This document shows positions 1 to 8,164 of a stretch of 48,147 nucleotides of DNA, one piece after another. This DNA comes from Actinomycetota bacterium (lineage in GTDB: Bacteria > Actinomycetota > Acidimicrobiia > Spongiisociales > UBA11373), in contig JAHLKU010000017.1 in assembly GCA_020444505.1 (NCBI GenBank), positions 1 to 48,147 of the forward strand, read 5' to 3'. The first letter of the stretch is position 1; each line of letters starts with the position of its first letter. The notes beneath the pieces are model-generated. The model saw only the letters and a program-made list of their open reading frames with translations. It had not been told where the DNA came from and did no database searches. Position numbers and translations under genes: made by a program.

Positions 1-252
1 CGCCGCAGGCGGTGGGGGAGCCGCGGCCGGCTCGGAACCGGACGCCAGGGCGAGCAGGCGGGTGCCGTCCACCCATGCCTCCCAGCCGGTGTCGGTGCGG
101 ATCTTCGACCAGCCTCCCATCGTGTCGATGACCTGGACCTCGACGCCGTTGCGGATCCGCAGCAGCGGCTCGAGGGAGGCGTTCGCCTCGGCCCGCGCCG
201 GCAGTCCCGCATCGGGGATGGTGTGGGTGGGCTTCCAGTTGGGGATGGTCAC
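1..252 (-). CDS. Bacterial SH3-like domain protein, partial (C-terminus outside window)
   Basis: An open frame of 84 codons runs off the left edge. It starts at GTG (250-252) with a strong AGGAGG at 260-265, which decides the start. The visible protein has a short N-terminal stretch, then a small beta-rich segment with LLRIRNGVEVQVIDTMGGWS and KIRTDTGWEAWVDGTRLL, the pattern of bacterial SH3 domains (a 'WxKIRxxxGxxxWVDG' core), then an Ala/Pro-rich start of a linker. No signal peptide is seen. Bacterial SH3 domains usually bind peptides or cell-wall material, but the rest of the protein is missing, so no function can be given. It is divergent from the OpuC operon. Confidence 0.6.
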   Translation of the reverse strand, partial: MTIPNWKPTHTIPDAGLPARAEANASLEPLLRIRNGVEVQVIDTMGGWSKIRTDTGWEAWVDGTRLLALASGSEPAAAPPPPAA

Positions 253-635
253 GGTGGTTCCTCCTGGGGTGCGCCGTGCTCCGGCGCCGTCAACGTCGTC
301 GGCCGATTATGGCTCGCCGATCGGCGCCGCGCCCAGTGGCCGCCCGCCGTCCGGGGGGTCCCGGGGCGCAGGGGCGCGATTCGATCCGCCGGACGATGCC
401 GTTATGGTGTTGGTCGACAGCGGAATCAACGCTGTGCACGGCTGGGACATCCGACATCGCCGTCGAGCTCGAGTTTGGCAGCTCCGGGTCGGAGGTCGTC
501 GAGGTCCCCGTCGAGTGCATTGGACGGCTCACCGCAGCTGTGGTCGAAGCCGTGTTCGCTGGCCATCGGACGCGTGATGCGGCCTGCGCCGCCCGCTCGA
601 TGGCACGACAAACGAAGACAATTGAAAGGCACTAC
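253..635. other. Intergenic region between divergent genes, 383 bp
   Basis: This gap separates the leftward SH3-like gene from the rightward solute-binding protein. Apart from the AGGAGG for the leftward gene and a weak GAAAGG (624-629) before the rightward start, nothing convincing is visible. The frame of the binding protein stays open upstream, but the extra residues look unlike a signal peptide. No recognisable ydaO (c-di-AMP) riboswitch motif was found by eye, although such elements can precede osmolyte transporters. Confidence 0.4.
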
Positions 636-1601
636 ATGCGCATGCTGACACGCGTGCGGCCCTTGTTCGCCGTGCTCCTGGCACTGGCGATGCTGACGGC
701 CGCGTGTGGCGACGACGACGCGGGAGCGAGCGGCGGCCGGATCGCCGAAGAGGTCGACCTCTCGGGCATCTCCATCACCGTGGGTTCGAAGGACTTCACC
801 GAGCAGCTGGTGCTCGGCAACATCATGGTCGAGGGTTTCCAGGCCGCCGGCGCCGACGTCACCAACAAGGTCGATCTCGGCGGCACGGTCGTCAACCGCG
901 AGGCACTCCTCAGCGGTGAGATCGACGTCTACATGGAGTACAACGGCACGGCGTGGACCGTCCACCTCGGGCAGGAGGACCCCAGCTTCGACCCTGCGCA
1001 GCTGACCGAAGACGTGCGCGCCCTCGATCTCGCCGAAAACGGGATCCGCTGGGTCGGCAAGTCGCCGTTCAACGACACCTACGGCTTCGCCACCGGCTCG
1101 GCGATGACCGAGGCGAACGGCGGCGCCTTCACCATGCAGGGCATGGCGGACTACCTGGCGGCCAACCCGGACGCCACCGTCTGCATGGAGTCCGAGTTCC
1201 CGAGCCGTCCCGACGGGCTGATCCTGTTCGAGGAGTTCACGGGGTACGAGATCCCGGACTCGCAGCAGGAGGTCCTCGACACGAACATCATCTACAACGA
1301 GACCGCCAACGGGAACTGCGACTTCGGTGAGATCTTCACCACCGACGGCCGCATCCCGGCGCTCGACATGTCGATCGTCGAGGACCCCGGCGTGATGATC
1401 GTCTACAACGTGTCGATCAACATGCCCGACGAGCTGTACCAGCAGGCTCCGGACGAGTTCGAGAAGTTCGCGGAGCTGATCTTCGAAGGGCTCGACGAGG
1501 ACACCATGGCCGAACTGAACCGGCGCGTGTCCGTGGAGGGCGAGGACGCCGAAGACGTCGCTCGCGACTACCTGACCGAGAAGGGCCTCATCGAAGGCTG
1601 A
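636..1601 (+). CDS. Glycine betaine/choline-type substrate-binding lipoprotein (OpuC/OsmF family)
   Basis: Extracytoplasmic binding protein of an ABC importer for quaternary-ammonium compatible solutes (321 aa). The N-terminus is a lipoprotein signal: Arg-rich start, hydrophobic core and lipobox LTAAC with Cys24, followed by GDDD. The mature part opens with ITVGSKDFTEQLVLGNIM, a hallmark of the OpuAC/OsmF family (substrate-binding type 2 fold), and also has DVYMEYNGTAW. The ATG at 636 is chosen because the signal peptide begins there, with GAAAGG 7 bp upstream. It is the first gene of a four-gene transporter operon. Family is clear; the exact solute (betaine, choline, carnitine, proline betaine) cannot be read from sequence. 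Confidence 0.88.
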   Translation: MRMLTRVRPLFAVLLALAMLTAACGDDDAGASGGRIAEEVDLSGISITVGSKDFTEQLVLGNIMVEGFQAAGADVTNKVDLGGTVVNREALLSGEIDVYMEYNGTAWTVHLGQEDPSFDPAQLTEDVRALDLAENGIRWVGKSPFNDTYGFATGSAMTEANGGAFTMQGMADYLAANPDATVCMESEFPSRPDGLILFEEFTGYEIPDSQQEVLDTNIIYNETANGNCDFGEIFTTDGRIPALDMSIVEDPGVMIVYNVSINMPDELYQQAPDEFEKFAELIFEGLDEDTMAELNRRVSVEGEDAEDVARDYLTEKGLIEG

Positions 1602-1611
1602 CGAGCCGATC

Positions 1612-1639
1612 GACCCGGGGAGCCTCGGCTCCCCGGGTC
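1612..1639 (+). terminator. Perfect 12-bp hairpin between binding-protein and permease genes
   Basis: GACCCGGGGAGC, loop CTCG, then the exact complement GCTCCCCGGGTC. It lies 10 bp after the binding-protein stop. No T tract follows, so it is better read as a 3'-end-stabilising or partial-attenuation structure than as a full terminator. This would let the binding protein be made in excess over the membrane parts. Confidence 0.6.
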
Positions 1640-1667
1640 CACTCGTCTCACCCGGAAGGAGTGAACG

Positions 1668-2324
1668 GTGGAATCCCTGCTCAGCTGGTTCGAGTTCATG
1701 GGGGACCGGGCCGACGACATCGTCAGCTTGACGCTGCAGCACGCCTGGTACGTGGCGTCGGTAGCCGTGGCGGCCGTCGTGACGGCCGTCGGGGTGGGCA
1801 TCCTGGTCCGCCATCACCGCCTCGCCAAGGAGATCGCCCTCGGCATCGCCGCGGTGTTCCTGACGATCCCGTCCCTGGCGTTGTTCGTCCTCTTCATCCC
1901 GCTCGTCGGCCTCGGCTTCTGGCCGACGTTCATCGCTCTGTACATGTACGCCCTGCTCCCGATCCTGCGGAACACCGTCACCGGCCTCAACGAGGTGAGC
2001 CCGGCGGTGCTCGAGTCGGCCCGGGGCATGGGCATGAGCCGCACGCAGCGGCTCTGGAGGGTCGAGATGCCCCTGGCGTGGCCGGTGATCATCGCCGGCA
2101 TCCGCGTGTCGGTCCTCATGACGACCGGCATCGCCGCCATCGCCACCCTCGTGGCCGGAGGCGGCCTCGGCGACTTCATCAAGAACACCGTGAACCGCTA
2201 CCCCCTGCCGACCTCGGTCGAGTCCGTCTGGACCGGCACGGTCTTCACCGTCCTGCTGGCCCTCGCGTTCGACGGAATCGTCTCCCTGGTCCGGCGATTG
2301 ACGACACCGGAGGGCATCAGATGA
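1668..2324 (+). CDS. OpuC-type ABC transporter permease (first)
   Basis: Inner-membrane permease (218 aa) of the compatible-solute importer, with about five or six hydrophobic segments. GTG start with GGAGTGAACG just upstream. The ABC-permease coupling (EAA) loop is clear at roughly residues 115-145: ESARGMGMSRTQRLWRVEMP, with the conserved Gly and the following PLAWPVIIAGIR. The segment FLTIPSLALFVLFIPLVGLG is typical of OpuCB/OpuCD and ProW relatives. Its stop overlaps the ATPase start by 4 bp (ATGA at 2321-2324), indicating translational coupling. Confidence 0.87.
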   Translation: MESLLSWFEFMGDRADDIVSLTLQHAWYVASVAVAAVVTAVGVGILVRHHRLAKEIALGIAAVFLTIPSLALFVLFIPLVGLGFWPTFIALYMYALLPILRNTVTGLNEVSPAVLESARGMGMSRTQRLWRVEMPLAWPVIIAGIRVSVLMTTGIAAIATLVAGGGLGDFIKNTVNRYPLPTSVESVWTGTVFTVLLALAFDGIVSLVRRLTTPEGIR

Positions 2325-3523
2325 GCCAAGCGCACGCATCCGCCGAGACGGCCACCGCCGAGGCCCTCATCCATCTCGACGCGGTCACCAAGGTCTACGC
2401 CGGCACCGAGGCGCCCGCCGTGGACCGGCTGACCCTCGACGTACCCGAGGGGGAGATCCTCATCCTCGTCGGCCCCTCCGGCTGCGGGAAGAGCACCACG
2501 CTGCGGCTGATCAACCGCATGATCGAGCCGACGTCGGGGCGCATCGTGTTCGAGGGCGAGGACGTCACCGACGTCAACCCCGACCAGTTGCGGCGCCGCA
2601 TCGGGTACGTCATCCAGCAGATCGGCCTGTTCCCGCATCGCACCATCGCCGAGAACATCGGCACCGTCCCCCAGTTGCTCGGGTGGGACAAGACGCGCAT
2701 CTCCGGGAGGGTGGACGAGCTGCTGGAGATGGTGGGCATGGAGCCGCACCTGTACCGGGACCGCTACCCGAAGGAGCTCTCGGGCGGCCAGGCGCAGCGC
2801 GTCGGCGTCGCCCGCGCCCTCGGCGCCGATCCCGACGTGCTGCTGATGGACGAGCCGTTCGGGGCGATCGACCCGATCACCCGGGACCGGCTGCAGAACG
2901 AGTTCCTGCGCCTGCAGGCCGAGCTCCGCAAGACCATCGTCTTCGTGACGCACGACATCGACGAGGCCATCAAGATGGGCGACCGGATCGCCATCCTGGG
3001 CGACTCCTCGGCGATCGCCCAGCTCGACACGCCCGAGCGGATCCTGGCACAGCCGGCCAACGAGTTCGTCGAGGACTTCCTGGGCGGCGGGGCCACGCTC
3101 AAGGGCCTCAACCTCCGCCGAGTGCGGGAGATCGAGGTGGCGGAGGGCTACCCGGTCATCCGCCCGGACACCTCCCGCGAGCAGGCCCTGGCCGCCCTGC
3201 GCTCGTCCGACGAGGATTTCCTCCTGCTGCTGGACGCCGAGGGGTCCCCGACCCGGTGGCTCGACGAGGACAACATCACCGACCCGGCGACCGCGCTCGG
3301 CGCATCGGGCCTCCCGGTCCGCGTGACCGTGGAGCCCGAGGACACGCTCGCCGATGCGCTGGAGTTCATGCTCCAATCGGCGCACGGCACCGCCTGCGTC
3401 GTCGATTCGCACGGCCGCTTCGACGGGATGATCCGGCTGGAGACGATCATGGGAGAGATCGCCTCGATGCAGCGCGCGGCCCGTGAGGCGTCTGCCGAGC
3501 GGAAGAGGAAGGGGGCGTCGTGA
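2321..3523 (+). CDS. OpuCA-type ABC transporter ATPase with C-terminal CBS domain region
   Basis: Cytoplasmic ATP-hydrolysing subunit (400 aa). Walker [10 protein letters not shown] at residues 51-59, Q-loop VIQQIGLFPHRT, signature LSGGQAQRVGVARA, Walker B DVLLMDEPFGAIDP and H-loop FVTHDIDEA are all intact. The run [20 protein letters not shown] is characteristic of the glycine-betaine ATPases OpuCA and ProV. The last ~130 residues form a CBS-like tail (for example VRVTVEPEDTLADALEFML and GTACVVDSHGRFDGMI). CBS tails of this family sense ionic strength or bind c-di-AMP; which applies here is not visible. The start overlaps the upstream permease stop (ATGA) and the stop overlaps the next start (GTGA at 3520-3523). 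Confidence 0.92.
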   Translation: MSQAHASAETATAEALIHLDAVTKVYAGTEAPAVDRLTLDVPEGEILILVGPSGCGKSTTLRLINRMIEPTSGRIVFEGEDVTDVNPDQLRRRIGYVIQQIGLFPHRTIAENIGTVPQLLGWDKTRISGRVDELLEMVGMEPHLYRDRYPKELSGGQAQRVGVARALGADPDVLLMDEPFGAIDPITRDRLQNEFLRLQAELRKTIVFVTHDIDEAIKMGDRIAILGDSSAIAQLDTPERILAQPANEFVEDFLGGGATLKGLNLRRVREIEVAEGYPVIRPDTSREQALAALRSSDEDFLLLLDAEGSPTRWLDEDNITDPATALGASGLPVRVTVEPEDTLADALEFMLQSAHGTACVVDSHGRFDGMIRLETIMGEIASMQRAAREASAERKRKGAS

Positions 3524-4311
3524 CCGCAAGGACCCCTGCGGCGGCGCCCGGCCTGTTCCGGCGGGTCCGGTCGAGCATGTCCGACCCGGAGGGTGGGTGG
3601 ATCGGGCTGGTCATCACCCCGGTGATGGCGCTGATCCTGCTGGGAACGATGCTGTGGGTGTGGAACACCGCAGACATCGACCAGACGACCCGCAACATCC
3701 TGGAGGGCTCCAAGCTGCGCGGCCAGTTCCAGGAGCACCTGTTCATGGCGGCGTGGTCGACGGTGTTCGTGATCGGCATCGCCGTGCCCCTCGGCATCCT
3801 GCTCACCAGGCCCCGGTTCAAGCGCTTCGCCACGCCGGTGCTGACCTTCGCCAGTTCGGGCCAGGCGATCCCCGCCTACGGGCTGCTGATCCTGTTCTTC
3901 ACGTGGATCGGCACCGGGCCGTGGACCTCGATCTACGCCTTCACCCTCTACGCCATCCTCCCGGTGCTCCGCAACACCATCGTCGGCCTCGAGCAGGTGG
4001 ACGATGCGGTGATCGAGGCGGGGCGCGGCATGGGGATGACCAAGCTCGAGGCGCTCCGCAAGATCGAGCTCCCTCTGTCGGTGCCGGTGATCCTGGCCGG
4101 CATCCGCACCGCCCTCGTCATCAACATCGGGATGGCGGCCCTGGCGGTGTTCATCGGCGGCGGCGGCCTCGGCGAGACCATCAACAGCGGGCTGAAGTTG
4201 CGGCGCGACGTCGCCACGTTCATGGGCGCCGGGATCGTCGCGATGCTGGCGCTCGTGGTGGATTGGCTCGCCGCCCTTGCCGAGCGGTACCTGCGCCCGC
4301 GGGGCGTGTGA
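3520..4311 (+). CDS. OpuC-type ABC transporter permease (second)
   Basis: Second inner-membrane permease (263 aa) of the importer, GTG start overlapping the ATPase stop by 4 bp. It has an extra N-terminal ~80 residues, with one membrane segment and a periplasmic loop, before the permease core. The coupling loop reads EAGRGMGMTKLEALRKIELP, and the pore region includes FASSGQAIPAYGLLILFFTW. Together with the first permease it forms a heterodimeric channel, the usual arrangement for OpuCB/OpuCD. Transcription probably continues into the small Cys-rich gene 19 bp downstream. Confidence 0.87.
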   Translation: MTARTPAAAPGLFRRVRSSMSDPEGGWIGLVITPVMALILLGTMLWVWNTADIDQTTRNILEGSKLRGQFQEHLFMAAWSTVFVIGIAVPLGILLTRPRFKRFATPVLTFASSGQAIPAYGLLILFFTWIGTGPWTSIYAFTLYAILPVLRNTIVGLEQVDDAVIEAGRGMGMTKLEALRKIELPLSVPVILAGIRTALVINIGMAALAVFIGGGGLGETINSGLKLRRDVATFMGAGIVAMLALVVDWLAALAERYLRPRGV

Positions 4312-4330
4312 GGTCGGAGGAGGAGCCATC

Positions 4331-4516
4331 ATGACGAACGGGGATGCAGAGTCCGGCAGTCACGAGCGGGTGCCGTGCGGATTCGAGCCGTGCACCTGCG
4401 AGGTGGACCCTCGCGACGAGTTCTGCGGGCCCACGTGCCGCTTCGGGCTCGGCGACCGAAAGGAGCCGTGCAAGTGCGGCCACGGCGAGTGCACGGCCAC
4501 GTCCGGGAAGGGGTGA
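4331..4516 (+). CDS. SmtA/BmtA-like bacterial metallothionein
   Basis: A 61-residue, hydrophilic, Cys-rich protein starting at ATG with a strong GGAGGAGG upstream. It has eight cysteines (16, 21, 23, 32, 36, 47, 49, 54) and histidines at 11 and 51. The spacing resembles cyanobacterial SmtA: EPCTCEVDP matches SmtA's EPCxCxVDP; a CxxxC pair follows; then CKCGHGEC resembles SmtA's GCGHTGC. Metallothioneins of this family bind Zn(II) or Cd(II) in a four-metal cluster. It sits 19 bp after the last opuC-like gene, so it is probably co-transcribed, an unusual partner for an osmolyte importer. Length and Cys pattern support the family; metal preference is unknown. Confidence 0.72.
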   Translation: MTNGDAESGSHERVPCGFEPCTCEVDPRDEFCGPTCRFGLGDRKEPCKCGHGECTATSGKG

Positions 4517-4526
4517 CCCCGCCTGC

Positions 4527-4904
4527 TCAGGCGGCGTCCTCGGGGCGCTCGTAGATGCAGAACTCGTTGCCCTGCGGGTCGGCCATGACGATCCAGACCG
4601 GCCACCCGGGGTGCTCGTGCTGCTCGATGACCCGCCCGCCCAGTTCGACCACCCACTCGGAGAAGGCGTCCCGGTCGTCGACCATCAGGTCGAGATGCAG
4701 CCGGTTCTTGCCGGCTTTGGGCTCGGGGACCCGCTGGAACGCCAGGTGCGGCCCCTCGGGAGCGAGGCCGCTCAGGTAGGCGTAGGTGTCGTCGCGGTAC
4801 TTCACCTCCAGCCCGAGCACGGCCGTCCAGAAGGCGACGGCCCCGTCGAGGTCGTCGGTGTCGTGCATCACGGCGGTGACCTTGCCGGCGGCGGGATCGG
4901 TCAT
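4527..4904 (-). CDS. VOC-superfamily (glyoxalase/bleomycin-resistance-like) protein
   Basis: A 125-aa single vicinal-oxygen-chelate unit. Typical landmarks are the start VMHDTDDLDGAVAFWTAVLG, the middle metal-site-like strand LHLDLMVDD and the end ADPQGNEFCIYE. This N-DLD/AFW...G and C-DPxGNEFC pattern is common in small actinobacterial VOC proteins of unknown substrate. It is the last gene of a leftward group (transporter, lipoprotein, this gene) but is separated from the lipoprotein by 48 bp. It converges on the metallothionein gene. It could be an isomerase, a dioxygenase or a drug-binding protein. Confidence 0.75.
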   Translation of the reverse strand: MTDPAAGKVTAVMHDTDDLDGAVAFWTAVLGLEVKYRDDTYAYLSGLAPEGPHLAFQRVPEPKAGKNRLHLDLMVDDRDAFSEWVVELGGRVIEQHEHPGWPVWIVMADPQGNEFCIYERPEDAA

Positions 4905-4952
4905 GGCCAGATCGTACCGAGCGCCGCCCCGATCCGCGGCGCCGGCCGCCGG

Positions 4953-5378
4953 TCAGTCGCCCTGCAGGCTGCGCTCGAAGGACAGGAGGGCGTCCACCTC
5001 GACGCCGAGGCGGTGGATCTCCTCGTAGGCCCGTTCGAACCCGGGCCCGGTCTCGTCGTGGGGCGGGCACTCGAAGAACACGCTCTCGGCGTACTCGGCC
5101 CACTCCAGGAACGCCTCACCCAGGTCGGTGTTGGGGGCGTCGGTGTAGGCGGCGGTGGCCTCGCGCAGCATGCCGACGGTGGCGGAGCAGATCGGCGTCG
5201 GGTCCTCGGCGGAGGTGATCGCGTCGAGCGCCGGGATGGCGGCGTTGGTATCCCGCCAGCCCTGCTCCCACTCGTCGAGGCCCAGGTCGTCGCTGCAGGC
5301 CACGGACGCCAGCACCACGACGGCGAGGACGGCCGCGATGCGGCGCCGTCCCTGCGGGGGATTGCTCCGTGCGCTCAT
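4953..5378 (-). CDS. Predicted lipoprotein of unknown function
   Basis: A 141-aa protein with a short basic N-terminus, hydrophobic core and a lipobox-like SVACSDD around residue 28, so it is probably lipid-anchored outside the membrane. The mature domain is acidic and mostly helical, with cysteines in DPTPICSATV and VFFECPPHD that could form a disulfide. I do not recognise a family. The start lies 4 bp after the stop of the large APC transporter, so the two are almost certainly co-transcribed and may act together at the membrane. Confidence 0.65.
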   Translation of the reverse strand: MSARSNPPQGRRRIAAVLAVVVLASVACSDDLGLDEWEQGWRDTNAAIPALDAITSAEDPTPICSATVGMLREATAAYTDAPNTDLGEAFLEWAEYAESVFFECPPHDETGPGFERAYEEIHRLGVEVDALLSFERSLQGD

Positions 5379-5382
5379 CCGC

Positions 5383-7719
5383 TCACACCTCCCGCGCCGA
5401 GTAGGCCTCGGCCTCGTCCTTCAGCAGCCACGGGACGGTCGTCGTGATGATGTCGGGGTCCCGAGCGAGGCGGGCCCGGAGCGACCGTGCCGTCTTGTTG
5501 TGCAATGCCCTGCCCATTCTGCCCGGTACGACGAACTCGGGGATCACCACCTCCACCACCCGGCCGGGCGGGGCCTCGGCACGGATCCGGCGGATGTAGT
5601 CGAGGATCACCGGCACCGTCGCCCGGAACGGGTTCGCGACGATCTCCAGCGGCACGTCGGGGTAGTACCGCGCCCACTCCTCCTGGGTGCGCTCGGCGTA
5701 CTCGGGCTCCAGTTCCACGTGCACCGGGTGGAGGGCCACCGGGTCGGTCCACCGCACGTAGGCGATCGTGTCGAGGGTGGCCTGGGTGACGCCGCCGACG
5801 GGGACGACGGCGATCCGCTCGGTGGGCGGCGGGGGAGGGGTGCCCCTGCCGCGCAGCAAGGGGCGCGGCGACAGCACGATGTTCACCATCACCACGTCGC
5901 GCATGCCGATGAGGCCGGCCTTGATCCTGGACGCCCGATGGTGCAGCAGCCGCCACAGCCAGCGGGGCTCGGACTGCCACTCCGGGATCACGACGACCAC
6001 CCGGGTGCGGGGGTGCTCCCAGCGGATGTCGCTGATGAAGGCCCGCAGCGGCCTGACGACGCCGCGCCTCCGGGGGCGCAGCACGGTGAGGGGAATGTCG
6101 GCGTTGGGGGCCTGCCAGTCCAGCCAGAAGGAGTCGCGCGGGCCCTCCTCCACGTGCACGCACTGCACCCGGTCGGCGCCGAGCGTGTCTGCATAGGCGA
6201 GGGCGCGGCGGGTGCCCTGGGACACGTGGGAGGCGAGCACGATCACCTCGGTGCGCAGCGGCGGGCGGCGGCGCTCCCGGAACAGGCTCAACTGCGTGGC
6301 GACCCACTCGTAGTGGCGGTTCACCCTGGACATCGCCAGGACCAGCAGGGGGATCGCCGCCACCACGGCCCAGGCGCCCTTTGCGAACTTGGCGGTGGCC
6401 ACGACCACGAGCACCACGCCGGTGGTGGTGGCGCCGACGGCGTTGATGGCCATCGACCGCCGCCACCGCCCGGTGCGGAGCTTCCACCAGCGGCGCACCA
6501 TGGAGGTCTGGCTCAGCGTGAACGAGACGAACACCCCCACCACGTACAACTGGATGAGGCGGGACAGCGTGGCGTCGAAGGCCACGATCAGCGCTGCGGC
6601 CATCAGCGACAGCACGACGATGCCGTTGGAGTAGACGAGGCGGTCGCCCCGGTTGCGCAACTGGCGGGGCATCAGGCGGTCGCCGGCGAGGATGGCCGAC
6701 AGCCGGGGGAAGTCCTGGTATGCCGTGTTGGCGGCCAGCACCAGGATCCCCATCGTGGCGGCCTGTAGGGCGAAGAACAGCACGCCCTCGCCGCCGAACG
6801 CGGTGCGGCCCACCTGCGACAGCACGCTCCCGTAGGTGTCCACGGTCGCTTCGCTGACGCGCACGTCGAACAGCAGGGAGAGGGAGGTGATGCCGAGGAA
6901 CATCGTGATCGACATCGTCGCCATGATCGCCAGCGTCGCGGCGGCGTTCCCCGCCTTCGGACGCCGGAAGGCGGGGACCCCGTCGGCGATGGCCTCGATG
7001 CCGGTGAGCGCGGTGGACCCGGAGGCGAACGCCCGCATGATCAGCAGCACGCCGACGGCGCCGAGTTCCGGTTCGATGGCGACGCTCGCCGTCTCCGCCG
7101 CAGGGCACGTCCCGCCGAGGCACCGGGCGAAGCCGGTGGCCAGCACCGCCATCACCATGACGAAGAAGAAGTAGGTGGGCACGGCGAAGAGGCGCCCGGT
7201 CTCCCTCACGCCGCGCAGGTTCACCAGACCGAGGAAGGCCACGAAGGCCATCGCGATCCACACCCGCTCCGGCAGCACCGAGGGGAAGGCCGACGTGATG
7301 GCGGCCACCCCGGCCGTCACCGACACCGCCACGGTCAGCACGTAGTCGATCATCAGCGCCGACGCCGCCACCCGGGCCGGGATCGCACCCAGGTTGTCGC
7401 GGGTCACCAGGTAGGCGCCCCCGCCCTGGGGGTAGGCCCGGACGGTCTGGCGGTACGAGGTGACCACGACGACCACCAGCAGGGCGATCGCCGCGGCGAT
7501 GGGGATCATGTGGGTGAATGCCGCCGCCCCCGCGAGCGCCAGCACCAGCATGATCTCCTCGGTGGCGTAGGCCACCGACGACAGCGGGTCGGAGGCGAAC
7601 AGCGGGAGCGCCAGGCGCTTGGGCAGCAGGTGGTGGTCCTCGTCCGAGGTGGCGAACGGCCTGCCCAACAGGATGCGCTTGACTCTGGCGAGCAGGCCGG
7701 GTGCGGGCGGTGTGGTCAT
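5383..7719 (-). CDS. KimA-like APC-superfamily permease with cytoplasmic C-terminal domains
   Basis: Integral membrane transporter (778 aa). Residues ~1-460 form about 12 membrane helices with APC landmarks: FASDPLSSVAYATEEIMLVL near the N-terminus, PQGGGAYLVTRDNLG, and DFPRLSAILAGDRLMPRQL after helix 8. The ASDPLSSVAYATEE and NRGDRLVYSNGI motifs are typical of the YdaO/KimA branch, whose founding member is a c-di-AMP-regulated K+ importer. The C-terminal ~270 residues contain two UspA-like alpha/beta units (starts near TEVIVLASHVSQGTRRALAY and RIAVVPVGGVTQATLDTIAY), longer than the regulatory tail of KimA (about 607 aa total). An amino-acid substrate cannot be excluded. Two small unknown genes precede it and a lipoprotein follows. 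Confidence 0.8.
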   Translation of the reverse strand: MTTPPAPGLLARVKRILLGRPFATSDEDHHLLPKRLALPLFASDPLSSVAYATEEIMLVLALAGAAAFTHMIPIAAAIALLVVVVVTSYRQTVRAYPQGGGAYLVTRDNLGAIPARVAASALMIDYVLTVAVSVTAGVAAITSAFPSVLPERVWIAMAFVAFLGLVNLRGVRETGRLFAVPTYFFFVMVMAVLATGFARCLGGTCPAAETASVAIEPELGAVGVLLIMRAFASGSTALTGIEAIADGVPAFRRPKAGNAAATLAIMATMSITMFLGITSLSLLFDVRVSEATVDTYGSVLSQVGRTAFGGEGVLFFALQAATMGILVLAANTAYQDFPRLSAILAGDRLMPRQLRNRGDRLVYSNGIVVLSLMAAALIVAFDATLSRLIQLYVVGVFVSFTLSQTSMVRRWWKLRTGRWRRSMAINAVGATTTGVVLVVVATAKFAKGAWAVVAAIPLLVLAMSRVNRHYEWVATQLSLFRERRRPPLRTEVIVLASHVSQGTRRALAYADTLGADRVQCVHVEEGPRDSFWLDWQAPNADIPLTVLRPRRRGVVRPLRAFISDIRWEHPRTRVVVVIPEWQSEPRWLWRLLHHRASRIKAGLIGMRDVVMVNIVLSPRPLLRGRGTPPPPPTERIAVVPVGGVTQATLDTIAYVRWTDPVALHPVHVELEPEYAERTQEEWARYYPDVPLEIVANPFRATVPVILDYIRRIRAEAPPGRVVEVVIPEFVVPGRMGRALHNKTARSLRARLARDPDIITTTVPWLLKDEAEAYSAREV

Positions 7720-7732
7720 GCGGGGCGTCCTG

Positions 7733-8164
7733 CTACTTGTCCGGCTTCAGTTCGACGCGATTGATCGCGCGCGTGCCGGGCTTGGTCACGAAGACGAACT
7801 GGACGCGGTCGTCGCCGTCGAACGAGGCGTGGAACGTGTATCGCGTTGCCCCCGTCGAGGTCTGCTTCGGGTCGCTCTCCTCGACGATGCCCCCGTAGGC
7901 CCCGAGGGACGCGGCGAGCGGTTCCCGCCACGCCTCGAACGCGGCCTCGTCGAGGGTCTCACGGTAGGCACCGGTGAACTCCACGCTGAAGGCGGCGTAG
8001 TCGCCGGCGGAGAACGCCTGGAGCATCTCCTCGGCGATGGCGCGGGCCTCGCCGGTGCCGTACTCCGCGGCCTGCTGGGCGGCCATCAGGGAGGAGCCGT
8101 GGTACATGGCCGCCACCAGACCGGCGGCGGCCACCACGGACACGACGATCCCCCGGCGGCTCAT
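7733..8164 (-). CDS. Small membrane-anchored protein of unknown function
   Basis: A 143-aa protein. Residues ~5-22 form an uncleaved signal anchor or signal peptide (IVVSVVAAAGLVAAMYHG). The rest reads like a small secreted alpha+beta fold of the NTF2/DUF4878 kind: a helix AIAEEMLQAFSAGDYAAFSV, a second helix and a beta sheet ending in RVQFVFVTKPGTRAINRVEL. That assignment is tentative. Its ATG overlaps the upstream stop by one base (TGATG), so it is translationally coupled to the 144-aa protein before it, and the APC transporter starts 13 bp after its stop. Confidence 0.65.
   Translation of the reverse strand: MSRRGIVVSVVAAAGLVAAMYHGSSLMAAQQAAEYGTGEARAIAEEMLQAFSAGDYAAFSVEFTGAYRETLDEAAFEAWREPLAASLGAYGGIVEESDPKQTSTGATRYTFHASFDGDDRVQFVFVTKPGTRAINRVELKPDK

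Noticed and set aside
276-635. Upstream extension of the OpuC binding protein
   Set aside because: The frame stays open, but the extra ~120 residues would bury the lipoprotein signal; the ATG at 636 gives a normal signal peptide.
253-635. c-di-AMP (ydaO) riboswitch before the OpuC operon
   Set aside because: Looked for because osmolyte transporters can have one; the conserved sequence blocks were not seen.
426-2339. 637-codon minus-strand frame opposite the OpuC genes
   Set aside because: It mirrors the binding protein and first permease, both of which carry clear family motifs; its own translation has no domain-like features.
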